Below are positions 35,021 through 43,617 of a stretch of DNA of 64,000 bases, piece by piece. The position numbers and the translations under genes are program-made. Source of the stretch: JAWKWH01 sp963669455 (GTDB lineage Bacteria > Pseudomonadota > Alphaproteobacteria > Rhizobiales > Rhizobiaceae); assembly GCA_963669455.1 (NCBI GenBank), contig OY770026.1, forward strand, positions 3,472,001-3,536,000. The letters run 5' to 3'. The notes under the pieces were generated by a model. It worked only from the letters and a program-made list of their open reading frames with translations, was not told the origin of the DNA and ran no database searches. Within the stretch, counting starts at the first letter, position 1, and every line of letters starts with the position of its first letter.

Positions 35021-36123
35021 TCGCCTCTATGAAATCTATGTACTACCGCATCCTGGGCCGTGGCGACGCAGCCATGCATGTCCCTGTCATGGACGGTCCG
35101 CTAAAGCCGAATAACCGGCTGGATGTGGCGGAGCGGGTCACAGAGGTACCCGAATTGGATAATCTGGTGTCGTGCGAAGGCAAGCTTTGGGCGACAAGTG
35201 AAACCCAATTGGGCGTTTTGAGCAACGACCGGCTGGAAACGGTTCACACATTCTCTTCGACAATCACTTGTTTGGCGGTGTCTGAGACATCACGGCTGGC
35301 AATTGGTTTGGATGAAGGGCGGGTGGTCATCTTTGACCCGTCAAGCAAAGAAGTCCTTGACGAGCAGGTGGTTGCAAGCCCAACTGCGCTACTGTTCTGG
35401 GATGAAGATGATCTTTTCATCGCAAGCGGATCCAAGGAACACAGCCCGTCGGAATGGCAGGCTGACCTTATGTCCGAGGGCCGCAGCGGCAGCCTGACAC
35501 GCTGGTCGCTGAAGGACGGCAGCGCACATACGTTGCTTTCGGGATTGGCTTACCCCACGGGTCTTGTTCGGGACAAAACGGACCGGTTGGTGTTCTCAGA
35601 AGCCTGGAAACACCGGCTTTGTGTTTTTGCTGATCCAACACTGGATGGAATCGGCCGACCTGGGATTGAGCCTGTTTTGACCAGATTGCCGGGCTATCCC
35701 GGTGCCTTGTCACTCAATCCGGATGGGTCAATCTGGATGGCGGTGTTCGCCCCGAGAAACCAACTGGTGGAATTTGTCCTGACTGAACGGGAGTATTGTA
35801 CAAAGATGATGCGGCAAGTCGACCGGTCCCTCTGGATCGCTCCGACGCTGCGCGGCGGGCGCAATTATCACGAACCGATGCAATGGGGTGCGGTCAAGCA
35901 GCTGGGGGTTCTGAAACCCTGGGCGCCGGTCTTGTCATATGGTCTGGCTGTGCGTCTGAACGCGGAATTTCAACCGATCGAAAGTTTGCACAGTCGTGCC
36001 GATGGATCTGTTCATGGCGTGACCAGCCTGCTGGAAACCCGCGAAAATGACCGGGCGACAACATATGCCGCGGCAAAAGGGGATGGTGTGCTGGTTAGGA
36101 TGGATGCGGGGTCACAGCTATGA
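35017..36123 (+). CDS. SMP-30/strictosidine-synthase-like beta-propeller protein
   Basis: The 368-aa protein has weaker propeller repeats than its neighbour but shares key blocks: GLAYPTGLVRDKTDRLVFSE, HRLCVFADP, RLPGYPGALSLNPDGSIWMA and a late HSRADGSVHGVTSLLE. The GTG at 35017 overlaps the stop of the fused gene (GTGA) and follows GGGGGCG, so translational coupling is likely. ATG 35032 is the alternative. It may be a paralogue by duplication of the propeller half of the previous gene. No signal peptide is visible, so it should be cytosolic. Confidence 0.8.
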   Translation: MIASMKSMYYRILGRGDAAMHVPVMDGPLKPNNRLDVAERVTEVPELDNLVSCEGKLWATSETQLGVLSNDRLETVHTFSSTITCLAVSETSRLAIGLDEGRVVIFDPSSKEVLDEQVVASPTALLFWDEDDLFIASGSKEHSPSEWQADLMSEGRSGSLTRWSLKDGSAHTLLSGLAYPTGLVRDKTDRLVFSEAWKHRLCVFADPTLDGIGRPGIEPVLTRLPGYPGALSLNPDGSIWMAVFAPRNQLVEFVLTEREYCTKMMRQVDRSLWIAPTLRGGRNYHEPMQWGAVKQLGVLKPWAPVLSYGLAVRLNAEFQPIESLHSRADGSVHGVTSLLETRENDRATTYAAAKGDGVLVRMDAGSQL

Positions 36124-37637
36124 CGTCGGAAACCCAAAACCCGGTCATTGAAATTCAGGGCGGCACCAAGGATTTTCACGGTGCGATCGCAATCGAGGAC
36201 ATCGATTTCCAACTTCAACTGGGCGAGGTGCATTCCCTGCTTGGGGAAAACGGGGCCGGAAAGTCAACGCTGACCAAAATTATTGCCGGCGCCCACCAAC
36301 TCAGCAAAGGTCAGCTGTTTGTGGATGGCACCCAAGTAAATTTTGCAAACCCCGGAGAAGCGCTGGACAATGGCATCGCCATGGTCTTTCAGGAGAACAG
36401 CCTGGTGCCAACAATGACGGTCGCACAGAACATATTCCTCGGCGACGAAAAATTGTTCAACGGGTTGCGCAAACTGAACATCGCCGCGCAGCAATTTCTT
36501 CAGTCGCTTAATTTCCACGTGGATCCGACCCTGCTTGTTTCGGCGCTCGGCGCAGCACAGCGGCAAATGGTCGAAATCGCGCGCGCCGTGCACCACAACG
36601 CGCGCGTGATCATTTTTGACGAACCAACCGCAACCCTGACACCGGAAGAGAAGCATCATTTCTTCGGTCTGGTGAACCGACTGCGCGAAAATGATGTTTC
36701 GTTGGTCTTTATCACCCACGCCTTGGAAGAAGCTCTGGATATTTCCGATACGATTACGGTGCTGCGGGACGGCCGCATTGTGGATACCGGAAAAGGGGCC
36801 GAATTCGATCGGGGCCGCATTGTTCGCGCGATGATCGGGCGCGATCTGTCGAATTCTGCATATGCGGAAATCAATGCCGAAAACCGCATAACCCGTCCCA
36901 CGAAAGAAAAAGTGGTGAGTGTTGAAAACCTATCCATGGGGGCCGCGGTCCGGAACACATCCTTTTCCGTATTCTCGGGTCAGATCACCGGCGTGTTCGG
37001 TCTGATCGGCTCTGGCCGGACGGAAATGATGAAGATCATTGCCGGTGTTTATAAGCGAGATCTGTTTCACGGCGGCAACGTCATTCTCAAGAACAAGGAG
37101 GTGCGATATCGCGTGCCAAACCAGGCTGTTCAGGACGGCGTGGTTTATGTCACCGAAGACAGAAAGACCGAAGGGTTCTTCGAAAATATGACGATTGCCC
37201 AGAATATTCAGCTGGGGCACCTGGTCAGCGACACCCGGCTCTGGAACACTATCGGGCTCGCTGAGGCCCAGAATCTGTCCAAATACTGGTTTGAAAAAAT
37301 GAATATCCGAGCCATCAGCCCGGATGCGCGCGTGATCGAGCTTTCCGGTGGAAACCAGCAAAAGGTCGTGATCGCCAAGGCGCTGGCGCAAAAACCCGAA
37401 ATTGTCATTTTTGATGAACCCACGCGCGGTGTAGATGTTGGCGCGATCAAGGAAATTCATCAATTCATCGAGAAATTGGCCGAAGAGGGAATCGCGGTCA
37501 TCATGGTCTCTTCCTACCTGCCCGAAATCATGGGAATTTCTGACCGCATCCTCGTCGTGCGTAAAGGGCAGGTCGTGGAGGAATTCGACGCTGCAGATGC
37601 AAGCGAGCAAAGAGTTATGTTCGCTGCCGTTCACTGA
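36120..37637 (+). CDS. Sugar ABC transporter double ATPase (RbsA-type)
   Basis: The 505-aa protein has two nucleotide-binding domains. The first has GENGAGKST, SALGAAQRQMVEIARAV, VIIFDEPTATLTPEE and FITHALEE. The second has the degenerate Walker A GLIGSGRTEMM, LSGGNQQKVVIAKAL and IVIFDEPTRGVDVG. This is the normal single-chain form, in contrast to the split pair at 12042-13527. Its ATG overlaps the upstream stop (ATGA). It ends only 3 bases before the convergent molybdoenzyme gene. Confidence 0.94.
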   Translation: MTSETQNPVIEIQGGTKDFHGAIAIEDIDFQLQLGEVHSLLGENGAGKSTLTKIIAGAHQLSKGQLFVDGTQVNFANPGEALDNGIAMVFQENSLVPTMTVAQNIFLGDEKLFNGLRKLNIAAQQFLQSLNFHVDPTLLVSALGAAQRQMVEIARAVHHNARVIIFDEPTATLTPEEKHHFFGLVNRLRENDVSLVFITHALEEALDISDTITVLRDGRIVDTGKGAEFDRGRIVRAMIGRDLSNSAYAEINAENRITRPTKEKVVSVENLSMGAAVRNTSFSVFSGQITGVFGLIGSGRTEMMKIIAGVYKRDLFHGGNVILKNKEVRYRVPNQAVQDGVVYVTEDRKTEGFFENMTIAQNIQLGHLVSDTRLWNTIGLAEAQNLSKYWFEKMNIRAISPDARVIELSGGNQQKVVIAKALAQKPEIVIFDEPTRGVDVGAIKEIHQFIEKLAEEGIAVIMVSSYLPEIMGISDRILVVRKGQVVEEFDAADASEQRVMFAAVH

Positions 37638-37640
37638 ACG

Positions 37641-39893
37641 TCAAAGTTGATTGGCTGCCTCCACCCGAACCAGGCAGGAATGCGCGATCGGACCCTGGGC
37701 GAGGCTTGAGGTGCCTTTGTCGATGGTCAGAACGTTCGGATTGCCGCGGCGGCAGAGGTTTCCGTCCGGGTCAAGCCAGGCGCCGGTGGCAATCTGAATG
37801 ACCCCGGACCGGATCGTTTTGCTAACCCTGAGCTCGGCGAGGCATGCGCCGCGGGCGTTGTGGATGCGAACGATTTCTCCCTCCTTCAATCCGCGTGCTG
37901 TAGCGTCATCAGGATGCATGGTTAACGGTTCCACGCCTTTGGGACGACCGGCACGGCTGACCGCGCCGTGATCGAACTGACTGTGCAGCTTGTTACTTGG
38001 CTGGTTCGAAATCATGTGAAGTTGATCCGCATCCGCCTGGCCCAGCCATTCGACCGGTTCCATCCAGACCGGGTGTCCCGGGCAGTCGTCATAGCCGAAG
38101 TCCGCTATGGTCTCGGAATAGATTTCGATTTTGCCCGAGGGCGTATCCAGCGGATTTGCGTCGGGGTTAGCGCGGAACGCTTCCATCATGATCGTGGGCG
38201 CCTCCGGCACCGGAACCTTGACCCATCCATCGCGCTTAAAGCCTTCCCAATCGGGCAGTTCCACGCCTTGTTGCGCCACCCGCTGGCGAGACACATCCCA
38301 GATCCAGCGCTGCCATTCTTCCGGGCTGCGGCCTTCGGTAAAGGCCTCTTCAACGCCCAGTTCATCGGCGATGCCGCGGAAAATATCGTGGTCGCTTCGC
38401 GCCTGACCAATCGGCGCGATGGCCTGATCCATGACCACCTGATAGGGGTCTTTGGGCGTCAAGGCGATGTCGCTGCGTTCCAGTGATGTGGTGCAGGGAA
38501 GGACGATATCGGCGTGTATCGCCAGTGCGTTCCAGCACCATTCATTGACGATGACTGTCTCCGGCTTGGCCCAGGCGCGGCGCATCCGGTTCAGGTCCTG
38601 ATGATGATGAAACGGGTTGCCCCCCGCCCACCAGACCAGCCGGGTGTCCGGGTATTCATAAGAAACGCCGTTATAATCGAAGCGCCCGCCCGGATTTTCC
38701 AGCAACTCGGTCACGCGGGCCACAGGAATGAAATCCGGCACAGGATTGGTGCCTTGTGGGAAAGATGCATAGTCCACCGGCGTGCGGTTCAGCCCGGTAT
38801 TGTTCATCGCCGAATAGCCAAATCCCAGGCCGGTGCCGGGCAGGCCGATCTGCCCCAGCATCGAGGCCAGCGCAATTGCAGCCCAAAACGGCTGCTCCCC
38901 GTGATCCTGGCGGGTAAGCGCCCAGGCGGTCGAGATCATGGTGCGGTTGGCGGCCATTTGCCGGGCGAGAGTTCGGATCGTGTCCGCTTGCAATTCACAA
39001 ATCTCCGCAGCCCATTCGGGGGTCTTGGCAATGCCGTCCGTTTCACCCATCAGGTAGTCGGCAAAGCGGCCAAAGCCCACGGCGTAGCGGTCGAGGAAAG
39101 CACGGTCATGCAAACCCTCGCTCAACAGCACATGGGACAGAGCCAACATCAGCGCCACATCCGTATTGGGCCGCAGGGCAAGCCATTCCGCCCCCACCTG
39201 ATCCAGCATGTCCGACCGCAAGGGAGAGATATTGACGAATTTGACGCCTGCCTGATGCGCCGCCAAAAGCCCGCCCTTTTGCACATGCGCACCGGTGCCA
39301 CCAGCACTGATCTGTCCGTTCTTCAGGGGCACGCCTCCAAATGCTACGAACAGTTCGCAATCTGATGTGATGCTTTCCCAGCTGGTCGTTGTATCCAGAT
39401 GCCCCCGGAAGGTACCCAGGATATGTGGTACCAGCACCTCAGCGGCCGCAAAGGAATAGGTGTTCTTTGATCCGGTATAGCCGCCTATGCAGTTCAGGAA
39501 GCGTTTGAGCTGGCTCTGTGCGTGGTGAAACCGCCCTGCACTCGCCCACCCATAGGAACCGGCAAAAATCGCCCTGTTGCCGTGGTCGCGCCGCACGCGG
39601 TTCAGTTCATCAGCCACGAGCCTGTTCACCTCGTCCCAGGGAACTTCCACGAACTCGTCTGAGCCACGTTTCTCGCCTGCGGTACCCGGACCGCCTTCCA
39701 GCCAGCTTTTGCGGACCATGGGGGCAGTTATCCGGGTTGGGCCGTCCAGCACATCGACAATGCCCGGCCCGATTGGTGACGGATCCGGATCCTGTTCAAA
39801 GCCGCGTAGTGATGTAACGCGACCATCCGAAACATCCACACGGTAGGTGCCCCAGTGGGACGAGGTCAGCAATTCACGTTGCGGTTCGGTCAT
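37641..39893 (-). CDS. Molybdopterin oxidoreductase of the BisC/TorA/DMSO-reductase type
   Basis: The 750-aa protein matches the serine-ligated sulfoxide-reductase group. It has SSHWGTYRVDVSDGRV at the start and FAGSYGWASAGRFHHAQSQL, with the Mo-ligating Ser in GWASAG. The late block MHPDDATARGLKEGEIVRIHN is the C-terminal cofactor-binding domain. It lacks an N-terminal iron-sulfur motif and a Tat signal, so like biotin sulfoxide reductase it should be cytosolic and about the same length. It may reduce a sulfoxide or N-oxide. It is the last gene of a leftward set with the CitE-like lyase. Confidence 0.88.
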   Translation of the reverse strand: MTEPQRELLTSSHWGTYRVDVSDGRVTSLRGFEQDPDPSPIGPGIVDVLDGPTRITAPMVRKSWLEGGPGTAGEKRGSDEFVEVPWDEVNRLVADELNRVRRDHGNRAIFAGSYGWASAGRFHHAQSQLKRFLNCIGGYTGSKNTYSFAAAEVLVPHILGTFRGHLDTTTSWESITSDCELFVAFGGVPLKNGQISAGGTGAHVQKGGLLAAHQAGVKFVNISPLRSDMLDQVGAEWLALRPNTDVALMLALSHVLLSEGLHDRAFLDRYAVGFGRFADYLMGETDGIAKTPEWAAEICELQADTIRTLARQMAANRTMISTAWALTRQDHGEQPFWAAIALASMLGQIGLPGTGLGFGYSAMNNTGLNRTPVDYASFPQGTNPVPDFIPVARVTELLENPGGRFDYNGVSYEYPDTRLVWWAGGNPFHHHQDLNRMRRAWAKPETVIVNEWCWNALAIHADIVLPCTTSLERSDIALTPKDPYQVVMDQAIAPIGQARSDHDIFRGIADELGVEEAFTEGRSPEEWQRWIWDVSRQRVAQQGVELPDWEGFKRDGWVKVPVPEAPTIMMEAFRANPDANPLDTPSGKIEIYSETIADFGYDDCPGHPVWMEPVEWLGQADADQLHMISNQPSNKLHSQFDHGAVSRAGRPKGVEPLTMHPDDATARGLKEGEIVRIHNARGACLAELRVSKTIRSGVIQIATGAWLDPDGNLCRRGNPNVLTIDKGTSSLAQGPIAHSCLVRVEAANQL

Positions 39894-39908
39894 GGCTCTA
39901 CAATCCGT

Positions 39909-40046
39909 TCAGTGGCACTTTGAGCACCGGTTTGCCGTCTGCTGAATGCCCGTCCCGGTGTAAATCGCAATCGTATAAAGCAGCTTCTCCTGCGGGGCTT
40001 TGATTGCCTCCGCCGGGGACGCATACCCCGGTCCGCAACAGCCCAT
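39909..40046 (-). pseudogene. Methanethiol oxidase (SBP56 family) N-terminal remnant
   Basis: The minus strand starting at 40046 reads MGCCGPGYASPAEAIKAPQE then KLLYTIAIYTGTG and stops after 45 codons. This is the exact opening of selenium-binding-protein-56/methanethiol oxidase enzymes, which are about 460 aa. The Shine-Dalgarno GGAGGATAATTT is intact. After TGTG the sequence departs from the family. In another frame the tail reads SADGKPVLKVPLNGL before a stop, as if the end of a different gene had been joined here. It is almost certainly a deletion remnant. Confidence 0.75.
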
Positions 40047-40049
40047 AAA

Positions 40050-40907
40050 TTATCCTCCCATCCGGTCGGCAATGGTGATGATGCGATACATGTCGCGCAA
40101 AACCGGCTTTTCGATCAATTTGCCGTCAATCACTACAAGACCGGTATCTGCGGCCTCAAATTCGGCAATGATCCGGCGCGCGCGGGCGATCTTGTCTGCT
40201 GACGGCGTAAACACCTCATTCAGCGCCGCAATCTGCCTGGGGTGCACCGACCCCTTGCCGGCAAAGCCCAGATCCCGCACCTTTTCAGCCTCGATGCGCA
40301 TGCCTTGCGCGTCGTCGAGATCAAGGAAAGGCACATCGATCACGTCCAGACCGGCCGCGGCCGAGGCATGCACCACACGAGAGCGCGCATAAATCAGCGA
40401 TTCATATGTGTTCTGACACCGCAACTCGGCAGCCATGTCGACACCGCCAAAAAACATCGCATCAATGCGGGGTGAGCATTTGGCTATTTCGAACGCCGCC
40501 TCCAGCCCCTCATTGGTCTCGATGATCACATGCAGCCGCGTGGCATGTCCCGCCTCGGTCAATAGCTGATCCAGCATCACCACCTCATCCGGTGTCCGGA
40601 CCTTTGGCATCATCAGCGCCGGTGGCGGGGTATCGGTGGCAAGCACCGCATTCACATCTTCGATCCCGAACCGCTCGCGCATCGAATTGATCCGCACGAT
40701 CCGTTCGACCCCGTCATCCGCCTGCGGCGTCTCAAACAGTGCCAACGCTTGTTTCCGCGCTTCCGCCTTGTCCTTGGGCGCTATCCCGTCTTCCAGCTCG
40801 ACACAAACAATATCCGCGCCGCTCGCAAGCGCTTTGGGAAACATCTCAGGCCGCAAACCAGGCGTGAATATGAAACTGCGTCGGGGGCGAACTTTGGATT
40901 GAGACAT
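40050..40907 (-). CDS. HpcH/HpaI-CitE-like aldolase/lyase
   Basis: The 285-aa TIM barrel protein has the CitE/malyl-CoA lyase blocks SFIFTPGLRPEMFPKALASG, VCVELEDGIAPKDKAEAR, RINSMRERFG, ALMMPKVRTPDEVVML, IIETNEGLEAAFEI and FAGKGSVHPRQIAAL. Such enzymes cleave beta-hydroxyacyl-CoAs such as malyl- or citramalyl-CoA. It is well placed to act with the CoA-transferase and hydratase genes further right. A short gene-free gap (40908-41131) with a repeat fragment separates it from the MmgE/PrpD gene. Confidence 0.9.
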   Translation of the reverse strand: MSQSKVRPRRSFIFTPGLRPEMFPKALASGADIVCVELEDGIAPKDKAEARKQALALFETPQADDGVERIVRINSMRERFGIEDVNAVLATDTPPPALMMPKVRTPDEVVMLDQLLTEAGHATRLHVIIETNEGLEAAFEIAKCSPRIDAMFFGGVDMAAELRCQNTYESLIYARSRVVHASAAAGLDVIDVPFLDLDDAQGMRIEAEKVRDLGFAGKGSVHPRQIAALNEVFTPSADKIARARRIIAEFEAADTGLVVIDGKLIEKPVLRDMYRIITIADRMGG

Positions 40908-41048
40908 GACTCTTCACCTTGATTTGTTTGAAACAAAAATGCAGCACTCAGGTCTGTTTGCAAAATGCCGAATGACGCTTACATCCATAGCCCAATGCTA
41001 TGATTACATCATTCCATCTGTGGCTTTATCCTCGTCCTGTCGTGCCGG

Positions 41049-41108
41049 CTAGAGAAGTTTTGCGGTTCCTTTGAACTGCGTGTATCCGCTTGGACCTATT
41101 GAAGCATT
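41049..41108 (-). repeat. Dispersed repeat, copy 4 (truncated, reverse)
   Basis: Read on the minus strand this is AATGCTTCAATAGGTCC, AAGCGGATACACGC, then AGTTCAAAGGAACCGC, matching the right half of copies 1-3. The first stem (GCATTTTTCG) is missing. It lies in the 224-base gap between two leftward genes, unlike the full copies. Confidence 0.75.
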
Positions 41109-41131
41109 GATAGCCATGCTGATCTGCAATA

Positions 41132-42457
41132 TCAGTCGCAGGCTTCGACAACGAGCAATTCCGCTCCAGGGCTGGCGGCATTATTGGCAGAGGCCCGTCT
41201 CGTGGCAGCGACTAGTTTCATGCAGCGGTCTTGCCCGACAAGCGCTGCCGATTTATCCCGCAATCGTGTCTTTCGCATGGGTTCGCTCATGGGATCCGCC
41301 AGATCATAGTCGGTATTCAAGTGCTCTCCGGCCGTTGTTTTGACCTCGACGCGCGTATTCGTTTCGCTCAGAAATGGATCCGCGCGCACCACCACACGTG
41401 ATCGTAGGTTGGCAATATCTGGATTGGTGCAAATGGCATCCGTAAAACTGTCCAGCCGGTCCGTCGGCACCCCGCAAAGCACCATCGCAGCAAGTTGTCG
41501 GTAACTGAACTTCGCCTCAAGACCGGTTACCGGATCGGAAATGTTGCAGATATTCAGATATTGAGGATGTACAATTACTTCAATTGAAGTCACATCATCG
41601 GGGCACAATGCGTAAGCTTCGCGCAAAGCCAACAAAGCTTCAAGCATAGCATGGGTGCCATGGCAGCAAGCGTGAAATTTGTGGCTTACCTCCGGGTAGA
41701 GATATCGCTGTCCAAGCCCATCGAAGGCTTTGTTGTCATTGGCGCCATGATGGGTGGCGGCAAATCCCTGCGGGCCTTCCAAACCCTGATCTGTCGCGAT
41801 CAGCCCGGACTTCGCCCAAAGCGCGGCGTCGACACCTGTGGCGGCAGCGAGACCGGCATGCATGGGTTTGGCCATGGTTCCGAACTGCACCTTTACGCCG
41901 CCAGCCAGCGAAGCCGTCATTCCCAATGCCATACGGGTTTGGTCTTCCGTCAAATGCAAAAGATGCGCGGCACCGGCCGCCGCACCGAAAGCGCCGGCGG
42001 TACCAGTGACGTGAAACCCGGTCCGATAGTGATCCCTGCCCAGCCAAACCCCCATCCGGATGGCGATTTCTGCGCCGATCAGTGCAGAAGCTTTGACATC
42101 GCCCATCGACGCGCCGGCCCGGTCTGCCAGGGCGACCACCGCAGGAAATACAGCCACTGACGGATGCCCAAGCGAGGCGAAATGCGTGTCGTCATAATCC
42201 AGTGCGTGCGATGTCACCCCGTTCACAAGCGCCGCTGAGCGCGCGGGCAAGCGTTGGTCCAGACCGCAGACATGGGCCTCTTCACGGCCTCCTTCCTGCG
42301 CCGATTTTTCGCGCACCAATCGGGATACAGGTTCGTTCTTTCCAGCAATGGTAACACTCGCCCAGTCCAAGAGGCACAGCTCAACAGCTTTGGCGACATC
42401 TGGTGGGGCAACAGTGGGGGCGCAGATGAAATCAACAAGCCTGTCCGTGACGAACAT
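41132..42457 (-). CDS. MmgE/PrpD-family protein
   Basis: This 441-aa protein has the MmgE/PrpD hallmarks: VNGVTSHALDYDDTHFASLGHPS, AGAFGAAAGAAHLLHL, KFHACCHGTHAMLEALL and CGVPTDRLDSFTD. The family includes 2-methylcitrate dehydratase and cis-aconitate decarboxylase. The start (42457) overlaps the stop of the acyl-CoA dehydrogenase by one base, showing coupling. The reading frame continues upstream as a non-coding shadow of that gene and is not counted. Confidence 0.9.
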   Translation of the reverse strand: MFVTDRLVDFICAPTVAPPDVAKAVELCLLDWASVTIAGKNEPVSRLVREKSAQEGGREEAHVCGLDQRLPARSAALVNGVTSHALDYDDTHFASLGHPSVAVFPAVVALADRAGASMGDVKASALIGAEIAIRMGVWLGRDHYRTGFHVTGTAGAFGAAAGAAHLLHLTEDQTRMALGMTASLAGGVKVQFGTMAKPMHAGLAAATGVDAALWAKSGLIATDQGLEGPQGFAATHHGANDNKAFDGLGQRYLYPEVSHKFHACCHGTHAMLEALLALREAYALCPDDVTSIEVIVHPQYLNICNISDPVTGLEAKFSYRQLAAMVLCGVPTDRLDSFTDAICTNPDIANLRSRVVVRADPFLSETNTRVEVKTTAGEHLNTDYDLADPMSEPMRKTRLRDKSAALVGQDRCMKLVAATRRASANNAASPGAELLVVEACD

Positions 42458-43608
42458 CAATAAGACCTCGGCATTCCCAGTACATGCTCGGCAATGTAGC
42501 TCAAAACAAGATTGGTCGAGATTGGCGCCACTTGATAAAGTCGAGCTTCCCGGAACTTGCGCTCCACGTCGTATTCCTCGGCAAAGCCGAACCCGCCATG
42601 GGTTTGTAAACAGGCCTCGGCGGCGGCCCAGCTGGCATCGGCGCTCAGGAGTTTGGCCAAGTTGGCCTCTTCTCCCGGATTCTCCCCGGCTTCGTATCGA
42701 CGCAAGGCTTCGCGCAGCATCAATTCGGCCGCCCGCATCTGGCTGTAGGCGCGGGCGATTGGAAACTGGATGCCCTGGTTTTGGCCGATCGGACGCCTGA
42801 ACACCTCGCGGTCCGATGCATAGCACGACGCCTTTTCGATGAACCATTTGGCATCGCCAATGCATTCCGCCGAAATCAACAACCGCTCCGCATTCATCCC
42901 CGACAGGATATAGCGAAAACCCTTTCCCTCTTCGCCTATCAGTGCGCTGGCAGGGATTTTCATGTCGTCGAAGAACAGCTCGGTCGTGGCATGGTTCATC
43001 ATCGTGCGGATGGGGCGGATCGTCAGGCCCTTGACCGCACGCATATCGACCAGGAACACTGACAGCCCGTCGGTCTTTTTCGCCACCTGATCGCGCGGCG
43101 TGGTACGCGCCAGCAGCAAAAGCAGGTCGGAATGCTCCGCGCGGCTGGTCCAGATTTTCTGACCGTTCACAATATATCGGTCACCGTCGCGACGTGCTGT
43201 CGTACGAAGGCTGGTGGTGTCGGTACCGCTGGTGGGTTCGGTCACACCAAAGGCCTGCAGTCTGAGCGATCCTTCGGCAATACCGGGCAGGAATTCCGCC
43301 TTTTGCTCGTCTGATCCGTGCCTGAGTACCGTACCCATCGTGTACATTTGCGCGTGACAGGCCGTAGCGTTGCAGCCGGCGCAGTGGATTTCCTCCAAGA
43401 TTGCTGCGCCCGCAGAGATCGGCAGGCCCAACCCGCCATACTCTTCGGGGATCAAGGCCGAAAGGTAGCCGCCCTCGGTCAACGCGGCCACGAATTCCGC
43501 CGGATAGGCCTGTTCGCGGTCGCAAGTCTGCCAATACGTTCCGGGAAAATTAGCGCAGAGGCGGGCAACGCCTTCGCGGATCTCCGGATGGTCGAGGTCG
43601 TAACTCAA
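42457..43608 (-). CDS. Acyl-CoA dehydrogenase
   Basis: The 383-aa flavoprotein shows LIPEEYGGLGLPISAGAAILEE, LQAFGVTEPTSGTDTTSL, the FAD/substrate block NGQKIWTSRAEHSDLLLLLART and, at the end, LQTHGGFGFAEEYDVERKFRE. It would introduce a double bond next to the CoA thioester. It starts at TTG 43608 with AGGAG upstream. It sits between the aldehyde dehydrogenase and MmgE/PrpD genes in the leftward operon. Confidence 0.92.
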   Translation of the reverse strand: MSYDLDHPEIREGVARLCANFPGTYWQTCDREQAYPAEFVAALTEGGYLSALIPEEYGGLGLPISAGAAILEEIHCAGCNATACHAQMYTMGTVLRHGSDEQKAEFLPGIAEGSLRLQAFGVTEPTSGTDTTSLRTTARRDGDRYIVNGQKIWTSRAEHSDLLLLLARTTPRDQVAKKTDGLSVFLVDMRAVKGLTIRPIRTMMNHATTELFFDDMKIPASALIGEEGKGFRYILSGMNAERLLISAECIGDAKWFIEKASCYASDREVFRRPIGQNQGIQFPIARAYSQMRAAELMLREALRRYEAGENPGEEANLAKLLSADASWAAAEACLQTHGGFGFAEEYDVERKFREARLYQVAPISTNLVLSYIAEHVLGMPRSY

Positions 43609-43617
43609 AGGCGGCTC

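Noticed and set aside
38514..39365. 283-codon plus-strand frame inside the molybdoenzyme gene
   Set aside because: It is a shadow of the BisC-type gene with no family features.
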